Shown one piece after another: positions 20,804-23,917 of a stretch of DNA of 23,917 bases. The stretch is taken from IMG/VR virus record IMGVR_UViG_3300032116_001306, positions 1 to 23,917 of that record; one strand, 5' to 3'. The translations under genes were made by a program, and so were the position numbers. Under the pieces are notes generated by a model that saw only the letters and a program-made list of their open reading frames with translations, was not told the origin of the DNA and searched no databases. This DNA comes from a virus. Numbering within the stretch: position 1 is the stretch's first letter; each line of letters begins with the position of its first letter.

Positions 20804-21865
20804 ATGTTAACCAGTTCCGTATCGCTTGAAGAGTTTGCATTGAGTGTCGCCACGGCAGGTAACAAGGTCTGCTTCATTGGCGAGGGTGAGATGGGCATTG
20901 GCAAGTCAGCCATGCTCTACAAGATTGCCGAGATGTTACCGACACATCTCCCTGCGTACATCGACTGTACGTTGCTAGACCTAGGTGACTTTGCCCTGCC
21001 GTTCACGGTCGAGGAGAACGGTATGAAGGTGACTAGGTTCGCGCCGAATGCGCGGTTCAAGTTCCACATGGGTAAGCCAGTCATCATCATGCTCGATGAG
21101 ATCGGCAAGGCTATGAAGTCGGTGAAGAATGTCTTGCTCACTCTGATGAACGAGGGGCGCATCGGTGATCACTACCTGCCCAAAGGTAGCATCGTGTTCG
21201 GCACCACTAACTTGATGGGCGAGGGTGTCGGAGACTTGTTGGAGAGGCATGCTCGCAATCGTGTCTGCATGGTACGCATCAGGAAGCCAAGTGCCGACGA
21301 GTGGATCGAGAACTACGCTATCCCGAAGGGTCTGTTGCCCGAGGTCATCGCATGGGTCAAGCAGTTCCCGCATTGCATGTCATCGTTCGATGACCCGTCA
21401 CAACGTGACAATCCGTATATCAACCAACCGACCAAGGCAGGGCAGGGTGCGTGTGTGACTCCAAGATCTTTGGAGAAAGCGTGTTACATCGCACAACACA
21501 GATCGACTCTGGGTAATAACGTGACCATCGCAGCACTAGCCGGTGTGATCGGTGAGAGCGCAGCCCGAGACATGCAAGCGTTCTTCACAGTCGCAGACAA
21601 GTTGCCAACGTGGGAGGCCATCATCCACTCGCCTGACACGGCGAAACTCCCCGACGATGCAGTAGCCAAGTGCATCTGTGTGTATGGCGCACTTACACGT
21701 GTCGAGCGAGACACACTCAGTAAGTGGATGGCGTACGTCAGTCGCATGGACAAGGAGTGGCAAGCCCTGTTCGCCAAGTCGGTGATGAAGTCCCCCAAGC
21801 AATCGTTCTGTGTGATGAACAAAGACTTCAAGGACTGGGCGTTGGCTAACGAGTGGCTTTTCTAA
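20804..21865 (+). CDS. MoxR-type AAA+ ATPase
   Basis: The 353-aa protein has Walker A GEGEMGIGKS (26-35), Walker B VIIMLDEI (93-100, D98/E99), sensor 1 FGTTN (132-136) and a likely arginine finger region LLERHARNRV (145-154). A helical C-terminal part follows. It belongs with MoxR/CbbQ-like ATPases, which work with VWA-domain partners to remodel or activate target proteins. The partner is encoded directly downstream, with operator site 6 spanning the gene junction. AGGAGAG lies before the ATG, and promoter P2 and operator site 5 are upstream. Annotations such as CobS are common for this type but do not apply, because no cobalt-chelation genes are present. Confidence 0.85.
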   Translation: MLTSSVSLEEFALSVATAGNKVCFIGEGEMGIGKSAMLYKIAEMLPTHLPAYIDCTLLDLGDFALPFTVEENGMKVTRFAPNARFKFHMGKPVIIMLDEIGKAMKSVKNVLLTLMNEGRIGDHYLPKGSIVFGTTNLMGEGVGDLLERHARNRVCMVRIRKPSADEWIENYAIPKGLLPEVIAWVKQFPHCMSSFDDPSQRDNPYINQPTKAGQGACVTPRSLEKACYIAQHRSTLGNNVTIAALAGVIGESAARDMQAFFTVADKLPTWEAIIHSPDTAKLPDDAVAKCICVYGALTRVERDTLSKWMAYVSRMDKEWQALFAKSVMKSPKQSFCVMNKDFKDWALANEWLF

Positions 21866-21875
21866 ACAATGTTTA
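21863..21875. promoter_or_regulatory. Operator-like inverted repeat, site 6
   Basis: TAAACAATGTTTA has the same 6-bp arms with only one central base. It begins with the TAA stop of the AAA+ gene and lies 6 nt before the AGGAG site of the VWA gene. Confidence 0.6.
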
Positions 21876-21894
21876 CAAAAGAGGAGAGTGCAAC

Positions 21895-23064
21895 GTGAAC
21901 AAACTAACAGCCGAGCAGCGCGTACAACGAGCGCACGTAGCGTTGATGAACGATCCAAAATATTGCCTGTTCTCTGGGATATTTATGATCGGTAAGGTCG
22001 AGGTGCGTGACGACATTCCGACAGCATGCACTAACGGACGAGATGTTTTATACGGGCGCAAGTTCGTGGACAAACTCACCGAGCCAGAGTTGCGTGGGTT
22101 GGTGCTGCATGAGGCCAAGCACAAATCGTTCAGGCATCTGACCATTTGGAAACATCTGTACGAGCAGGACGCACGACGGGCGAACATGGCCTGTGACTAC
22201 GTGATCAATCTCATGATCCATGACTCCGACCCCGAGGGTAAGTTCGTCAAGTTGCCCGAGGGTGGGTTGCTCGACGAGAAGTACCGAGGCATGGATGCAG
22301 CGACGGTGTTCAAGTTGTTGGAGAACAAGAGCGGAGGTGGCGGGGGAGACCAAGGCGACGGTGAGTCGGGTGGTGGGTTCGACGAGCATGACTGGACGGG
22401 TGCCGAGGAGATGTCGCAGTCCGAGCGTGAAGCACTGGGTAACGAGATCGACCAAGCACTACGACAAGGCGCAATACTGGCAGGGAAAATGAGCGGCAAT
22501 GTGCCACGTGAGATCACCGATGCACTGACACCGAGAGTGGACTGGCGTGAAGCGTTGCGTGACTTTGTGACTTCACATTGCGCGGATCGTGACGAGAGTA
22601 CATGGCGTAGACCAGCCCGTAGGTGGATCGCACAAGACGTTTACATGCCATCAAGTATCAGCGAGACCATCGGGCGCATCGTGGTGGGCATCGACATGTC
22701 TGGGTCTATCGGAGCGAACGAGATCGGTCAGTTCTTGGGTGAGTTGCGGTCTATCTGCGAGACAGTCAAGCCCGACGGCATAGACATACTGTATTGGGAC
22801 ACACAAGTGTGTCGGCATGAGCCATACGAGCGTGACCAGTTGGACTCACTCTTGCAATCCACTAAACCCATGGGTGGTGGCGGCACTGACCCGCAGTGCA
22901 TACCCGATTACATCAAGGCTAAAAGTATTACGGCTGAGTGCGCGGTAATACTTACTGACGGTTACGTGCATCGGTGGGGCGAGGGTTGGTCGGTGCCTGT
23001 GTTGTGGGCCATCACTACTCCAAACATCACGGCAGATGTCGGCAAGTCGGTGACGGTGCAATGA
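21895..23064 (+). CDS. Metallopeptidase-like/VWA domain protein, MoxR partner
   Basis: The 389-aa product has an N-terminal region with an HExxH-type zinc motif (LVLHEAKHKSFRH, H72-E73-H76) followed by an ACDYVIN segment (about 99-105), matching the DUF2201-type predicted metallopeptidase domain. A Gly/Asp-rich linker (about 146-165) leads to a VWA-like domain with a complete metal-ion site: DMSGS (267-271), T331 in GGGGTD and D355 in LTDG. Such proteins pair with MoxR ATPases. The start is a GTG preceded by AGGAGAGTGCAAC; upstream in-frame codons lack such a site and overlap the ATPase gene. Its stop overlaps the next gene by ATGA. Peptidase activity is inferred from motif only. Confidence 0.85.
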   Translation: MNKLTAEQRVQRAHVALMNDPKYCLFSGIFMIGKVEVRDDIPTACTNGRDVLYGRKFVDKLTEPELRGLVLHEAKHKSFRHLTIWKHLYEQDARRANMACDYVINLMIHDSDPEGKFVKLPEGGLLDEKYRGMDAATVFKLLENKSGGGGGDQGDGESGGGFDEHDWTGAEEMSQSEREALGNEIDQALRQGAILAGKMSGNVPREITDALTPRVDWREALRDFVTSHCADRDESTWRRPARRWIAQDVYMPSSISETIGRIVVGIDMSGSIGANEIGQFLGELRSICETVKPDGIDILYWDTQVCRHEPYERDQLDSLLQSTKPMGGGGTDPQCIPDYIKAKSITAECAVILTDGYVHRWGEGWSVPVLWAITTPNITADVGKSVTVQ

Positions 23065-23258
23065 GCCGAGGATATGTCAAGTGGAAGCACGAGAAGATTT
23101 GGTATGTGATTGAGTCGTCAGACAAGCGGTATACGGTTAGAACAAGCATATACGTCAAGTACGATTTGAGGGATGACGAGAGAACAATTAATGAGGAGCC
23201 ACTAACGTGGCACGAGGCTGAAGTGTTCAGAAAACTACTAACAGGAGTGCAATCATGA
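23061..23258 (+). CDS. Small basic protein (65 aa)
   Basis: The product MSRGYVKWKHEKIWYVIESS... is a small mixed alpha/beta protein with Trp and Tyr residues and no recognised family. Its ATG overlaps the stop of the VWA gene and its stop overlaps the start of the next gene (both ATGA), so the three genes are translationally coupled. The frame is open further upstream within the VWA gene, but that part is a shadow. Coupling hints at a function with the MoxR-VWA pair. Confidence 0.65.
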   Translation: MSRGYVKWKHEKIWYVIESSDKRYTVRTSIYVKYDLRDDERTINEEPLTWHEAEVFRKLLTGVQS

Positions 23259-23917
23259 TTCAGAACAGTGCTGTATTAACTGACCTTCACATCAGCGTGT
23301 GGACGGGTCGCAAGATGGACAAGCGTGTGTCCGAGCAGGTGGATGCGAGTAACAACACCAAGGCACGTGCGGGTAACTACCACAAGAAGTTACTGGCAGG
23401 AACCGAGGCGTTGGATGGGCTGCACAAAGTAGTGAGCAGTATCCGTCAGTGGCACTACGACAACACGCTACCTTGGGCTGACAACGGACAACGACTGCTG
23501 CCGATGGCTAACTTCTTTGAGTACAAGGCCATGATGGGGGAGTTCAATCGCCAGTTCGACGACGCAGCGGAGAACTTCTACGCACAGTACGACAACCTCG
23601 TGACGGCATCTGCGTTCACGTTGGGCGACTTGTTCAATCCGGATGATTACCCGAGTGTCGAGCAGATCAGAACCAAGAACAAGTTTAGGGTTGTGTTCAG
23701 TCCGGTGCCGGACGCTGGTGACTTCCGCGTGGATATTCCGAACGAGTACCGCGAGGAGTTGCAGAAGATCTCCGACGAGCGTGTGACACATGCCATGAAA
23801 GATGCGTGGGATCGGTTGCACGAATGCCTGAGCCGCATCTCTGAGAAGTTATCGGGTACCGATAAACAGATATTCAGAGACTCGTTGGTGAATAACGCCG
23901 TAGAACTGTGCGCTACC
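23255..23917 (+). CDS. Conserved phage protein, partial (C-terminus outside window)
   Basis: Open for 221 codons to the window edge, it begins MIQNSAVLTDLHISVWTGRK and continues with RVSEQVDASNNTKARAGNYH and RQWHYDNTLPWADNGQRLLP. I recognise this as a conserved protein of aquatic phages usually found beside MoxR-VWA genes. The remainder is helical and charged, with FSPVPDAGDFRVDIP in the middle and a helix MKDAWDRLHECLSRISEKL. AGGAGTGCAA precedes the ATG, the same leader seen in other genes of this module. No catalytic motif is visible and no function is known to me. Confidence 0.8.
   Translation, partial: MIQNSAVLTDLHISVWTGRKMDKRVSEQVDASNNTKARAGNYHKKLLAGTEALDGLHKVVSSIRQWHYDNTLPWADNGQRLLPMANFFEYKAMMGEFNRQFDDAAENFYAQYDNLVTASAFTLGDLFNPDDYPSVEQIRTKNKFRVVFSPVPDAGDFRVDIPNEYREELQKISDERVTHAMKDAWDRLHECLSRISEKLSGTDKQIFRDSLVNNAVELCAT

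Noticed and set aside
1-23917. Integrase, attachment site or other lysogeny genes, and tRNA genes
   Set aside because: None was seen by eye; their absence in this partial window does not prove a strictly lytic phage.

Overview
The window is a segment of a tailed double-stranded DNA bacteriophage genome (Caudoviricetes). The portal, terminase, Mu gpT-like capsid, scaffold and adaptor genes are unmistakable, and gene density is very high with ATGA/TAATG overlaps. No ribosomal, tRNA, integrase or host metabolic genes were seen. The gene set resembles uncultured aquatic phages. The large P22-like portal, adaptor/connector proteins and absence of a tape-measure gene hint at short-tailed (podovirus-like) morphology, but that is inference.

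Minus strand, 17981 down to 1: the virion module, read right to left. It starts with terminase small and large subunits, portal, a small helical protein, a GroES-like co-chaperonin, a scaffold-like protein, two structural proteins and the gpT-like major capsid protein. A strong intrinsic terminator follows the capsid gene. A GIY-YIG homing endonuclease then interrupts the operon, with a possible promoter before it and a near-consensus promoter inside its 3' end that could restart transcription. Next come small structural proteins, a DUF6321 protein, a holin-like membrane protein, a run of Lys/Arg/Gly-rich small proteins (three neighbours end in a C-terminal cysteine), a Gly/Phe/Met-rich low-complexity protein, connector/adaptor proteins, a 22-residue-repeat protein and a tail-fibre-like protein that runs off the left edge.

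About 17982-18330 is a divergent control region. Plus strand, 18331 to the right edge: an early or regulatory module of a 169-aa unknown, a strong terminator, a ~420-bp AT-rich non-coding stretch with TTGTTTCA repeats in both orientations (candidate origin), a C4 zinc-finger protein, a small acidic protein ending in a sliding-clamp-type QLDLF peptide, a 273-aa unknown, a MoxR-type AAA+ ATPase, a metallopeptidase/VWA protein, a 65-aa protein and a partial unknown gene.

The most striking feature is a 13-14-bp inverted repeat (TAAACA-N1/2-TGTTTA) found six times, all in the plus-strand half. Four copies lie 4-6 nt before an AGGAG ribosome-binding site, one lies further upstream of a ribosome-binding site, and one abuts a -35 box. 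Two of the transcription units share a duplicated promoter (TACTTGACATT core). This looks like a phage-specific regulon that couples the replication/accessory genes, including the MoxR-VWA pair.
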